Assembly (NCBI RefSeq): GCF_020523825.1
Contig: NZ_JAJALK010000022.1
Location: forward strand, 1-64,000
Direction: 5' to 3'
Source: Methylobacterium brachiatum
GTDB lineage: Bacteria; Pseudomonadota; Alphaproteobacteria; Rhizobiales; Beijerinckiaceae
DNA length: 64,000 nucleotides
Under the pieces are notes generated by a model. The model worked only from the letters and a program-made list of their open reading frames with translations. It ran no database searches and was not told where the DNA came from. Shown here in pieces: positions 34,122-43,065 of the stretch; the first letter of the stretch is position 1; each line of letters begins with the position of its first letter. Both the position numbers and the translations under genes were made by a program.

Positions 34122-34517
34122 TCAGCGCTTGGGGGCACCCGCCGGGGCGGGCCGCGCGGCCGCTCCGGCCTCCATCCAGTGGCAGGCCGTGGTGGTCGGC
34201 AGGCCGGCGCATTCGTAGCTCCGGTCGCCCAGGGTCACCCGGTCGACCAGGCCGGTGATCTCGCTGCGGGTCACCAGGGTGCAGCCGAGATGGTCCGCCT
34301 TGGGATCGGCCAGCAGGGCGGCCGCCGCGGCGGCGCCGTCGTGCATCAGCATCCGGTAATTGGCCAGGGACGGGCAGCCGATCACCTGTCCGGTCCCCGG
34401 CCCGGCGGCCTTCCGGTCCGGGCCGGAGCGGGCCGGCGCCTTGGCCGGCTGGCCCAGCGCCGGCAGGGCGCAGAGGCCGAGGGCGAGAGCGGCGACGCGA
34501 AGTGGCATGCGTGTCAT
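34122..34517 (-). CDS. hypothetical exported protein
   Basis: A 131-residue protein with a signal peptide (LRVAALALGLCALPALGQ) and a mature part of about 105 residues containing four Cys (GCPSL, LGCTL, ECAGL, ACHWM) that could form two disulfides. I recognise no family. AGGGG lies five bases before the ATG at 34517. It is divergent from the DUF4170 gene, with 256 bases between them. Confidence 0.65.
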   Translation of the reverse strand: MTRMPLRVAALALGLCALPALGQPAKAPARSGPDRKAAGPGTGQVIGCPSLANYRMLMHDGAAAAAALLADPKADHLGCTLVTRSEITGLVDRVTLGDRSYECAGLPTTTACHWMEAGAAARPAPAGAPKR

Positions 34518-34773
34518 CGGCCGCCCCTAACGCATGACGCGGCACAGGGGAATCCGGCTGTTCGGCCGCACCGTGCGGGACCGGGGCGCCGGACCGGCGG
34601 ATCGGCCGGCGAATCTAGCACGGAGACCGGGCGGTGTCGTACCCGCGCCGACGCCGCGGCGGTGCTGCGCGCACGCGGTTGCGGCCGGCCGCGAAACCGT
34701 CGATGAAGCCCGCGATGGAATCGCCGGCGCCGGACATCCGGGGCGCCGCGGGCGGGACGGACAAGGAGAGGTC

Positions 34774-35010
34774 ATGGCGACGACGATCGATAGCGACCAG
34801 AAGCTCCATCTGGTCTTCGGTGGTGAGTTGCAGGACCTCGACGGCGTCCGGTTCCGGGACATCAAGGGCCTCGACATCGTCGGCATCTTCCCGGACTACG
34901 CCTCCGCGCAGGCCGCCTGGCGGGCCAAGGCGCAGGCCACCGTCGACAGCGCGCAGACCCGGTATTTCGTGGTCCACCTGCACCGGCTGCTGGAGCCGCC
35001 GGTCGCCTGA
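34774..35010 (+). CDS. DUF4170 domain protein
   Basis: A 78-residue cytoplasmic protein matching the DUF4170 pattern: LHLVFGGELQDLDGVRFRD, GLDIVGIFPDYASAQAAWRA and RYFVVHLHRLLEP. The function is unknown. The family is widespread in alphaproteobacteria. AAGGAGAG precedes the ATG. It lies 163 bases upstream of prs on the same strand. Confidence 0.82.
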   Translation: MATTIDSDQKLHLVFGGELQDLDGVRFRDIKGLDIVGIFPDYASAQAAWRAKAQATVDSAQTRYFVVHLHRLLEPPVA

Positions 35011-35173
35011 GGCCGGGGCGGGCCGGGCGTGCGCCTGTGCGGTGCGCCCGTGAAGGCATTGTGACACTTCCGGCCCGCTGCTAAGAGCCTCGCCCGTCAT
35101 CAGATCCATCCGGCCCGCGGGGGACCGGTATTCGGAGCGCGGCGCGAAGCTCGGCCGCGAGTGGGCGGACGTC

Positions 35174-36118
<945 letters not shown>

Positions 36119-36125
36119 TCGCGCC

Positions 36126-36141
36126 GTCCCTGCGCAGGGAC
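36126..36141. terminator. palindrome after prs
   Basis: GTCCCTGCGCAGGGAC is a perfect 16-base palindrome starting eight bases after the prs stop and flanked by GCGCC/GCGC. It can form a strong stem with a minimal loop. No U-run follows, so intrinsic termination is doubtful. Confidence 0.4.
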
Positions 36142-36190
36142 GCGCGGCACCCCGTCGGCGCGATGGGCAACCGGCGCAGCATTCGTCGCA

Positions 36191-37120
36191 GTGCCGGCGA
36201 CGGATTTCGGCGCTACCTCCCGGTGCGGACGCATCGCCGATCTGGGAGGGCGGGCACTGGGTCGGACGACACTCATCGGCATCCACGGGCTCGCCAACAA
36301 GCCACCCCGGGATGAGAAGGCCGCCTGGTGGCGCGCGGCGATCCTCGAAGGCCTCGCCCGCAACCGCGGCGCCGCGCCGCCCGAGGTGCCGTTCACCTTC
36401 GTGTACTGGGCGGATCTGCGCTACCCTGAGCCCCTGGCCGGCGGGCGCAACCGCGAGCCCTACAGCCCCGATCCCGGCACCGGCCCGTTCCCCTCCCCGG
36501 CCGACGATCCCGACCAGGCGGCGCCGACGCTCACCGACCGGATCTATCGCGGCCTCTCGCACCTGCAGGAAGCCACCGGGCTCACCCCGGTCGACGACCT
36601 GATCCTGGAGCACCGCCTCGACGACCTCTGGGGCTATCACGCGGACGCAACGTTCCGCGCCGCCGCCCGCGCGCGCCTGCTGGAGGCCCTGACGGAGGCA
36701 ACGGATCGCGACGTGCTGATCGTCGCGCATTCGATGGGCGGGCTGATCGCCTACGACGTGCTCCGGGCCGCCGAGCGGGACGGAACCGCCCTGCCCCGCT
36801 GCAGCCTGGTCACCCTCGGCTCGCCGCTGGCGCTCGCCGAGCTGAAGCTGACGCTCGCCGCCGAGCACGGCGACCTGCGCGTGCCCGAAGCGGTCACGGC
36901 CTGGACCAACCTGATGGACCGGCAGGACATCGCCACGGTGGGCGACGACCTCGCCGCGATCTATCCGCCCAACGCCGCCGGGGTGCGGGTCCGGGACGTG
37001 CCGGTGATCAACGCCTACCGGCGGCCGGACGGCACCGAGAACCGGCACAAATCCTACGGCTACCTGCGCACCCCGGAATTCTCGGAGGCCGTGGCAGCGT
37101 TCCTGGCGGCCGAGGCCTGA
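36191..37120 (+). CDS. alpha/beta hydrolase (PGAP1-like esterase)
   Basis: A 309-residue protein with the alpha/beta hydrolase pattern: LIGIHGLANKP near residue 28 as the oxyanion strand, and the nucleophile elbow VAHSMGGLIAYD with Ser181. GSPLALAEL after the elbow and the C-terminal HKSYGYLR supply candidate acid and His residues. The insertion YWADLRYPEPL resembles the PGAP1/lipase-like family. The only in-frame start before the first strand is the GTG at 36191, which has a poor ribosome binding site. The substrate is unknown. Confidence 0.75.
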   Translation: MPATDFGATSRCGRIADLGGRALGRTTLIGIHGLANKPPRDEKAAWWRAAILEGLARNRGAAPPEVPFTFVYWADLRYPEPLAGGRNREPYSPDPGTGPFPSPADDPDQAAPTLTDRIYRGLSHLQEATGLTPVDDLILEHRLDDLWGYHADATFRAAARARLLEALTEATDRDVLIVAHSMGGLIAYDVLRAAERDGTALPRCSLVTLGSPLALAELKLTLAAEHGDLRVPEAVTAWTNLMDRQDIATVGDDLAAIYPPNAAGVRVRDVPVINAYRRPDGTENRHKSYGYLRTPEFSEAVAAFLAAEA

Positions 37121-37148
37121 GACGGCCCCGGCCCCCGACAGGGCGCCG

Positions 37149-37424
37149 TCAGAGCCGGCCCGGCACGGCCTCGCGCAGGACCCGCTCCGCGGCGGCATCC
37201 TCGATCTTGTTGATCAGCCGGCTCGCCTCGTGCTCGTCGCGCAGGGTCTTGGCGAGGGTGAAGGTCGTGCCGGTGAGGAAGAGCGCCGCCATGGCGAGGT
37301 AGCCCTTGATCCAGATATCGGCGGGCAGGAAGAAGATCCCGATCGCCAGCATCGCGGCGGCGGCGGTGAAGCTCACCAGCGTGAAGGTCTTCCAGGCGGC
37401 GGTGTGGGGCATCTGCGGCATCAT
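37149..37424 (-). CDS. YiaA/YiaB-like two-helix inner membrane protein
   Basis: A 91-residue protein with two membrane helices (FTLVSFTAAAAMLAIGIFFL; GYLAMAALFLTGTTFTLAKT) and a cytoplasmic tail (DEHEASRLINKIEDAAAER). The pattern fits the YiaAB two-helix domain family. CAGGAGC precedes the ATG pair at 37424. It lies 39 bases downstream of the PspA-like gene, so they probably form one operon under the TetR regulator. Confidence 0.75.
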   Translation of the reverse strand: MMPQMPHTAAWKTFTLVSFTAAAAMLAIGIFFLPADIWIKGYLAMAALFLTGTTFTLAKTLRDEHEASRLINKIEDAAAERVLREAVPGRL

Positions 37425-37463
37425 CGGTCGTGCTCCTGTGGCTGGGGTGGCGAACGGGGTGGG

Positions 37464-38138
37464 TCAGGCCTGGGCCCGGAGGCGGTCGAGCACCGCCCGC
37501 GGATCGGTGCGGGGGCGGCCGTAGCCGGCGGCGTCGAGGTCGGCCTCGATCCCGGACGCCGCCTCGGCCTCCAGGCCCGCCAGGGCCTCGGCGGCATCCG
37601 CCTCGGCGGCCTGGGCCTCGCGCAGGCGCGCCAGCGTCCGCTCGGCCTCGCCGAGGGCGCCCGCCGACAGGGCCGTGACCCGGCGCCCCTCGAGCCCCGC
37701 CCGCCGCAGCGCCTCGGTGGTCCGGGCGGTCTGGAGCCCGCGGTCGAGGTCCCGCAGCCGCTCGCCGCCCTGCCCGACCAGGCGCTTGAGCCGCTCGATC
37801 TCGGCGGCGAAGCGGGCGGCGGCGGCCCGCCGGTCGGAGCGCTCATCCTCCAGGGCGGCGATGTGGACCGCCGCCTCGCTGCCGAGATCCTCGCGCCCGT
37901 CGGCCAGCGCCCGGCGGGCCCCGTCCGACAGGGTCTCGATCCGGGCGCCGATCGCGTCCAGCGCGCGCGCCTCGGCGGCGTGGTAGGCCATAGCGACGGC
38001 GAGTTCGCGCCGGGCCGTCGCGAGGGCGCCGGCCGCGTCCCGGATCTGCTGGCGCAGAATCGTCACCGCATTGGCATCGTGGAGCGCCTGGGCGTTGTCG
38101 GCGATCGCGCCGCGCATCAGGAGGGAGAGGGTCCTCAT
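37464..38138 (-). CDS. PspA/IM30 family coiled-coil protein
   Basis: A 224-residue, almost wholly helical protein (LMRGAIADNAQALHDANAVT, repeated Ala/Glu/Arg heptads to residue 190). The pattern fits the PspA/IM30 family, whose members bind stressed membranes as ESCRT-III-like rods. The ATG at 38138 follows CGAGGTGAACC, and a GTG one codon earlier is possible. It is divergent from the TetR gene, with a 13-base palindromic operator 49 bases upstream of the start, and it is followed by the YiaAB gene. Confidence 0.75.
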   Translation of the reverse strand: MRTLSLLMRGAIADNAQALHDANAVTILRQQIRDAAGALATARRELAVAMAYHAAEARALDAIGARIETLSDGARRALADGREDLGSEAAVHIAALEDERSDRRAAAARFAAEIERLKRLVGQGGERLRDLDRGLQTARTTEALRRAGLEGRRVTALSAGALGEAERTLARLREAQAAEADAAEALAGLEAEAASGIEADLDAAGYGRPRTDPRAVLDRLRAQA

Positions 38139-38186
38139 CACGGTTCACCTCGGGGAGCGGCGCACCGGACCCGGTCCGGAATTGAT

Positions 38187-38199
38187 TGAACGCCGTTCA
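38187..38199. promoter_or_regulatory. operator 1 of the TetR regulator
   Basis: TGAACGCCGTTCA is a perfect 6+6 palindrome about a central base. It shares 12 of 13 bases with operator 2 at 38244-38256. It lies between the PspA-like and TetR genes, just downstream of a possible leftward promoter (TTGCCG, 17 bases, TTATGT). TetR-family regulators bind such sites as dimers, so repression of both divergent genes is the simplest reading. Confidence 0.7.
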
Positions 38200-38242
38200 T
38201 GAAACACATAAGCACGGCCCAACGGGGTCGGCAAGGCATTTA

Positions 38243-38869
38243 ATGAACGACGTTCAGAAAAAAGTGCGGGGCCGTCCCCGCAAGGGTCAGACCGACCGTC
38301 AGGCGGACCGCGAGGCGCTGATCGCGGCCGCGGTGGCGATCCTGGATGCGGGCGGGCCCGGCGCGCTGACCGCGCGGGCGGTCGCCGAGCGGGCCGGCAC
38401 CGCGGTCGGCTCGGTCTACACCCAGTTCGACAGCCTGGAGCTGCTGCGGCTGGAGGCGAACGCCATCACGATGCGCCGCCTGCGCGACGCCCTGGCGGCG
38501 GCGCTGTCCGCCTGCCCGTCCCGGGAGACCGACGCCCGGCTGCTGTGCCTGGCCGACGCCTATCTGGGCTTCGCGGCGCAGAACCATCCCGCCTGGGTGG
38601 CGATCTTCGAGCGGCGCACGGTAGAGGCGCCCGCCTCGGTCCAGGCCGATATCGCGGCCCTGTTCGGGATCCTGGAGGGGGTCCTGCGGGATGGCGGGCA
38701 GCTCGCCGAGGACGCGATCCCGGTGATGGCCCGGGCGCTCTGGTCGAGCGTCCACGGCATGACCTACCTGGCCGATCTCGGCGGCCTCGGGCCCCTCGGG
38801 GCGGCGGATGTCCGGCCGATGATCGACGCCCTGGTGCGGGCGGCGGTGCGGGGCTTTCCGGGGACCTGA
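38243..38869 (+). CDS. TetR family transcriptional regulator
   Basis: A 208-residue regulator. After a basic start (KKVRGRPRKGQTDRQ), the TetR N-terminal HTH domain is seen in ALIAAAVAILDAGGPGALTA, RAVAERAGTAVGSVYTQFDS. The C-terminal all-helical domain (residues 80-208) should hold the ligand and the dimer face. I chose the ATG at 38243, whose codon overlaps operator 2; an upstream ATG at 38186 overlaps operator 1 and would add 19 residues. Both operators imply autorepression. Confidence 0.88.
   Translation: MNDVQKKVRGRPRKGQTDRQADREALIAAAVAILDAGGPGALTARAVAERAGTAVGSVYTQFDSLELLRLEANAITMRRLRDALAAALSACPSRETDARLLCLADAYLGFAAQNHPAWVAIFERRTVEAPASVQADIAALFGILEGVLRDGGQLAEDAIPVMARALWSSVHGMTYLADLGGLGPLGAADVRPMIDALVRAAVRGFPGT
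38244..38256. promoter_or_regulatory. operator 2, overlapping the TetR start codon
   Basis: TGAACGACGTTCA is a 13-base palindrome beginning at the second base of the TetR start codon. Its centre is 57 bases from that of operator 1, between five and six helical turns. A dimer bound here would block transcription elongation or initiation of the regulator gene. Confidence 0.65.
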
Positions 38870-38897
38870 AATCGTCCCCGCGCCGGGTCTGGTCGAA

Positions 38898-38955
38898 CGA
38901 TCGGGGCTCCGCCCCGATGCCCCGCCAAAGGGCTGAGCCCTTTGGGAACCCGGTT
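38898..38955. repeat. dispersed double-hairpin repeat, copy 1 (terminator-like)
   Basis: Two hairpins in a row: TCGGGGCTCCGCCCCGA, then CCAAAGGGCTGAGCCCTTTGG (38925-38945), followed by GAACCCGG. It lies between the convergent TetR and chemoreceptor genes and probably ends both transcripts. A related copy is at 48349-48403, and a shortened inverted one at 44152-44175. The family looks like a dispersed intergenic repeat. Confidence 0.6.
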
Positions 38956-38962
38956 TCGTCGC

Positions 38963-40639
38963 CTACGCGGCTTTCACCTCGGCCAGGAACGCCTTGACGG
39001 TCTGGTCAAGGTCGTCGGAGCCGCGGGTGAGGTCGCGGGCGGCGGCCAGCACCTGCTCGGAGGCGATCCCGGTCTCGTCGGCGCCCTGGCGCAGGTCGGC
39101 GATGCTGCCGGACACCGCCTGGGCTCCGGAGGCGGCGCTCACCACCCCGCGCACGATCTCCTGGATCGCGGCGTTCTGCTCCTCCATGGCGGCCGCGACC
39201 CCGACCGCGATGCTGCGCATCTCCTCGATGGTCTGGCCGACCTCGCCGATCGCCGCCACGGCCTGCCGGGTCTCGCCCTGGATCCGGCCGATCTGGGTGG
39301 CGATGTCGTCGGTGGCCTTGGCGGTCTGGCTGGCCAGCTCCTTCACCTCCGTGGCGACCACCGCGAAGCCGCGGCCGGCCTCGCCGGCGCGGGCGGCTTC
39401 GATGGTGGCGTTGAGCGCCAGCAGGTTGGTCTGCGCCGCGATGCCGGAGATGAGGGCGACCACGTCGCCGATCCGCTCGGTGCCGTCGGCGAGCGCCCGC
39501 ACGGTCGCCTCGCCCTGGCGAGCGGTCTCGGCCGCCCGGCCGGCGATCTCCGAGGTGCGGTGCACCTGCCCGGCGATCTCCTGGACCGAGGCCGACATCT
39601 CCTCGGTGGCCGCCGCCGCGGTCTGGACGTCGGCCGAGGTTCCGGCCGCCTGGGCGGTGACCGCGCCCGAGCGCTCGGTGCCGCGCGCGGCCGTGGCGGT
39701 CATCGCCTGGGCGGTGACTTCGAGCTCGGACGCCGCCGCGGCGAGGCCCCGGCTCAGCGCGCCCGCCCGGGTTTCGAAGGCCCGGGTCAGGCGGTCGAGG
39801 GAAGCGGCGCGGCGGGCGGCGCCCTCGGCATCGCCGGCGGCGCGGGTATCCGCCTCGGCCTTGGCGATCAGCGCGTCCTTGAACACCTGCACGGCGCCCG
39901 CCATCGTGCCGATCTCGTCGCTGCGCCCGCGCTCGGGCACCGCGGCGGCGGTGTCGCCCGCCGCGAGGCGGTGCATGGCCTGGTTCAGGGCCAGGAGCGG
40001 CCGCGTCACCCGGCGGCCGATCAGCGCCGCCAGCAGGGCGATCAGGGCGATCACCACCAGCATCCCGGCTGCCGCCCGCCAGGCCGCGTTCCACAGGATC
40101 GCGGCGGTGTCGTCGGCATAGATGCCGGTGCCGATCACCCAGCCCCAGGGGGCGAAGCCGCGGACGTAGGACAGCTTCGGGACCGGTGCGTCGGACCCGG
40201 CCTTGGGCCAGTAATAATCGACGAAGCCCTGGCCCTTCTGCTTGGCGAGGTCGACGAAGTCCCGGAACAGGTACTTGCCCGTCGGATCCTGCACCCCGGC
40301 GAGGTCCTTGCCCTCGAGCTCGGGCTTCATCGGATGCGCCACCATGCGGGGCTGCATGTCGTTGATCCAGAAGTATTCCTGGTCGTCGTAGCGCAGGGTC
40401 TTCACGGCCCGGATCGCGGCCCCCTGGGCGTCGGCCCGCGACAGCCGCCCGGCCCGCTCCTCGCCCTCGAAATAGGCCGCCACGCCGTAGGCCACGTCCG
40501 TCAGGTTGCGGGTCTTGGCCATGCGGTCCTGCTCGACCTGCGATTTCAGGTTGAGCAGGCCGATGCCAGAGACCACCGCGACGCCGACCAGTGCGGTAGC
40601 CGTAATCGTGTGGAGCTTCGCTCCGATGCCGATTTTCAT
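38963..40639 (-). CDS. methyl-accepting chemotaxis protein
   Basis: A 558-residue chemoreceptor: an N-terminal helix (TATALVGVAVVSGIGLL), a periplasmic single-Cache domain (YDDQEYFWINDMQPRMVAHP; GWVIGTGIYADD) typical of small carboxylate sensors, and a second helix (AGMLVVIALIALLAALI). HAMP and a long signalling domain with the hairpin tip EIAGQ ... GFAVVATEVKELASQT follow. It signals to CheA. The ATG at 40639 fits the membrane topology better than the longer start at 40660. No che genes are nearby. The C terminus lacks a CheR-binding pentapeptide. Confidence 0.92.
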   Translation of the reverse strand: MKIGIGAKLHTITATALVGVAVVSGIGLLNLKSQVEQDRMAKTRNLTDVAYGVAAYFEGEERAGRLSRADAQGAAIRAVKTLRYDDQEYFWINDMQPRMVAHPMKPELEGKDLAGVQDPTGKYLFRDFVDLAKQKGQGFVDYYWPKAGSDAPVPKLSYVRGFAPWGWVIGTGIYADDTAAILWNAAWRAAAGMLVVIALIALLAALIGRRVTRPLLALNQAMHRLAAGDTAAAVPERGRSDEIGTMAGAVQVFKDALIAKAEADTRAAGDAEGAARRAASLDRLTRAFETRAGALSRGLAAAASELEVTAQAMTATAARGTERSGAVTAQAAGTSADVQTAAAATEEMSASVQEIAGQVHRTSEIAGRAAETARQGEATVRALADGTERIGDVVALISGIAAQTNLLALNATIEAARAGEAGRGFAVVATEVKELASQTAKATDDIATQIGRIQGETRQAVAAIGEVGQTIEEMRSIAVGVAAAMEEQNAAIQEIVRGVVSAASGAQAVSGSIADLRQGADETGIASEQVLAAARDLTRGSDDLDQTVKAFLAEVKAA

Positions 40640-40806
40640 GAGCCCGCCCCCGGACGACAAGAATAGGAGCGGCCAGTTTACAGCTTCCGCGTTAGCGCGC
40701 CGTGAAGACTGATCGAGGCCTTGCGCGGATCGAGATGACGCTGTCCACTCGCGGCCGACGAAAGCCAGGACCGGACGAGATGCCGGCGGGCCAAGGGAGG
40801 AACGAC

Positions 40807-41850
40807 ATGATGTGCACGCCGCGGGCAGACGCGATCCTGAAGGTTTGTCGCCGCCTCGTCCGGGCGGGACCGGCCGCCCTCGTGCTGGCGGGGCTGGCGA
40901 TGGCCGCCCCGGCCCGGGCCGACGACGCCAAGGTCCGGATCAGCCGGCAGCCCGGCTTCGTCTACCTGCCGGCGGTGCTCGCCGAGCAGCACAAGCTCAT
41001 CGAGAAGCAGGCCAAGGCGGCCGGCCTCGGGGATGTGACGGTCGAGTGGGTGAACCTGACCAGCGGGGCGGCCGGCAACGACGCGCTCCTGTCGGGCAAT
41101 ATCGACATCGTCGACAGCGGCTCCACCAACATGCTGCTGCTCAACGACCGCACGCGCGGCGACGTGAAGGGCCTGTGCGGCGTCGGCAGCACGCCGATGC
41201 TGCTGCTCACCCGCAACCCGGCCGTGAAGACGCTCGGCGACTTCTCCGGCAAGGACAAGATCGCCCTGCCCTCCGTGAAGGTCTCGACCCAGGCGGTGCT
41301 GCTCCAGATCGCCGCCAGGAAGGCGTTCGGGCCCGAGAACGCCACCAAGCTCGACCCGCTCACCGTCCAGCTCGGCCATCCCGACGCGGTGGCGGCGCTC
41401 GCCAGCCCGCAGAACGAGGTCAACAGCCACTTCTCGCTGCCGCCGTTCCAGCAGCGCGAGTTGCAGGACCCGGCGATCCACGCGGTGCTCAATTCCTACG
41501 AGCTGGTCGGCGAGCCGGTGAGCAACGCGATCTTCTACGCCCGCACCGGCTGGTTCAACCGCAACCCCAAGCTCGCCGCCGCCATCGTGGCCGCCATCGA
41601 CGAGGCGAATGCCGAGATCGCCAAGGACCCGCTCCAGGCCGCCAAGGACTACGTCACCGCCACCAACGACAAGACGCCCCCCGAGACGCTGGTGGCGATC
41701 ATGAAGGAGCCGGGCACGACCTTCTCCACCACCCCGTACGGGATCATGCTCCAGGCCCGCCACTTCTACGCGATGAAGACCATCAAGGCCGAGCCGAAGG
41801 ACTGGAAGGACACGTTCTTCCCGATCGTCCACGGGCTGCCGGGGAAGTAG
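40807..41850 (+). CDS. NitT/TauT-type ABC transporter substrate-binding protein (orphan)
   Basis: A 347-residue exported binding protein with a signal peptide (ALVLAGLAMAAPARA, cleavage near residue 38). The core follows the NMT1/SsuA pattern: ISRQPGFVYLPAVLAEQHK, GNIDIVDSGSTNMLLL, KIALPSVKVSTQAVLLQIAA. Ligands of this fold include nitrate, alkanesulfonates, taurine and thiamine precursors; this one is unknown. GGGAGGAA precedes the ATG at 40807. No permease or ATPase is adjacent, so it is an orphan component. The hairpin of repeat copy B lies 63 bases after the stop. Confidence 0.85.
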   Translation: MMCTPRADAILKVCRRLVRAGPAALVLAGLAMAAPARADDAKVRISRQPGFVYLPAVLAEQHKLIEKQAKAAGLGDVTVEWVNLTSGAAGNDALLSGNIDIVDSGSTNMLLLNDRTRGDVKGLCGVGSTPMLLLTRNPAVKTLGDFSGKDKIALPSVKVSTQAVLLQIAARKAFGPENATKLDPLTVQLGHPDAVAALASPQNEVNSHFSLPPFQQRELQDPAIHAVLNSYELVGEPVSNAIFYARTGWFNRNPKLAAAIVAAIDEANAEIAKDPLQAAKDYVTATNDKTPPETLVAIMKEPGTTFSTTPYGIMLQARHFYAMKTIKAEPKDWKDTFFPIVHGLPGK

Positions 41851-41912
41851 GACCGCCCCGGAGCTCTGTGCAAACGTTGTTGCCTGTTCCAGGCCGCGCT
41901 GTATCGGGGAGT

Positions 41913-42105
41913 GGGATCGGCGGGGGCTACCGCCGATCCCTGGCCATGACCCGTTAGGGTTTAGCCAACTCCAGAACAGCGGGTGGACGGCGAGGCGGAG
42001 GCTGAAGCTCCACGCGCCGTCTGCTTTTCTGGAGACTGCCAGAGAGAAGACCGTCCTCTGCACGCCCGGCCGCAACCGGCCGCGTGCGGCCTTCGCGGGT
42101 GAGTC
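41913..42105 (-). repeat. dispersed repeat, copy B (about 190 bp, inverted relative to copy A)
   Basis: The reverse complement aligns with 6215-6398 along its length. The end nearest the upstream gene is a perfect hairpin, GGGATCGGCGG / CCGCCGATCCC, around GGGCTA (41913-41940), 63 bases after the stop of the binding-protein gene. Both copies therefore have the hairpin end facing the 3' end of a gene. The rest of 41851-42322 is the trcR leader, with no other supported element. Confidence 0.75.
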
Positions 42106-42322
42106 GGTCACGCTCACAGCCTGTTTGTCGCTTGGCCGATGGTGCCGGTTAATCGGTGCCTGGAACTCCCGAACCGCCGAACCCGCGATTGCGCCCCACC
42201 CCGGGCGGCCCTATAGTGAGCCATCCCCATTCGACAGCGTGAGACGGGACTTCCGGATCTGCATCCGGAGCCCGCGGCCCGGTGCCCGGCCCCCGTCCCG
42301 CCAGGCCGGAGCACGAGAGCAC

Positions 42323-43024
42323 ATGTCCCAGGGTCCGCTGATGCCGAAGGCGACCGCCGTCTGGCTGGTCGAGAACACCTCCCTGGCCTTCGAGCAGATC
42401 GCCGACTTCTGCAAGCTGCACCCGCTCGAGGTGAAGGGCATCGCCGACGGCGAGGTCGCGGCCGGCATCAAGGGGCTCGATCCGGTCTCCACCGGCCAGC
42501 TCACCCGCGACGAGATCGAGAAGGCCCAGAAGGCGCCGCACTACAAGCTCAAGCCGGCCGTCTCGAAGGTGAAGCTGCCGGAGGTGAAGCGCACCACCAA
42601 GGGCCCGCGCTACACGCCGCTGTCCCGTCGCCAGGACCGGCCCAACGCCATCCTGTGGCTGCTGCGCAACCACCCCGAGCTGAAGGATTCGCAGATCATC
42701 CGCCTGGTGGGGACCACCAAGTCGACGATCCAGCAGATCCGCGAGCGCACCCACTGGAATTCCGGCTCGCTCCAGCCGATGGATCCGGTGACCCTGGGCC
42801 TGACCACCCAGATCAACCTCGACTTCGAGGTCCAGCGCGCGGCGGCCGACCGCCCGGCGGCGCTGGCCGCCGAATCCGGCGCCTCGCTCCTGCCCACCGA
42901 GGTCTCGACGGCGCCCGAGCCCGAGGAGACGGCCGAGCATGGCGGCCGCGAGGAGCGGATCGACGCCGATTCGGTCTTCGCCAAGCTCAAGGGCCGGCAT
43001 CAGGACGAGGACGACGAGGACTAG
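42323..43024 (+). CDS. trcR: cell cycle transcriptional regulator TrcR (DUF1013)
   Basis: A 233-residue regulator matching the DUF1013 family: an N-terminal part (KATAVWLVENTSLAFEQIAD, FCKLHPLEVKGIADGEVA), a basic linker (YTPLSRRQDRPNAILWLLRN) and an HTH-like segment (KDSQIIRLVGTTKSTIQQIR). The acidic tail ends in EDDDED-like residues. TrcR was described in alphaproteobacteria as a cell-cycle transcription factor working alongside CtrA, GcrA and CcrM. The ATG at 42323 was taken; an ATG six codons later is possible. Confidence 0.88.
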   Translation: MSQGPLMPKATAVWLVENTSLAFEQIADFCKLHPLEVKGIADGEVAAGIKGLDPVSTGQLTRDEIEKAQKAPHYKLKPAVSKVKLPEVKRTTKGPRYTPLSRRQDRPNAILWLLRNHPELKDSQIIRLVGTTKSTIQQIRERTHWNSGSLQPMDPVTLGLTTQINLDFEVQRAAADRPAALAAESGASLLPTEVSTAPEPEETAEHGGREERIDADSVFAKLKGRHQDEDDED

Positions 43025-43065
43025 GACTAGGATCGTCGACACCGTCGCGGCGCATCGAGCCCGGC

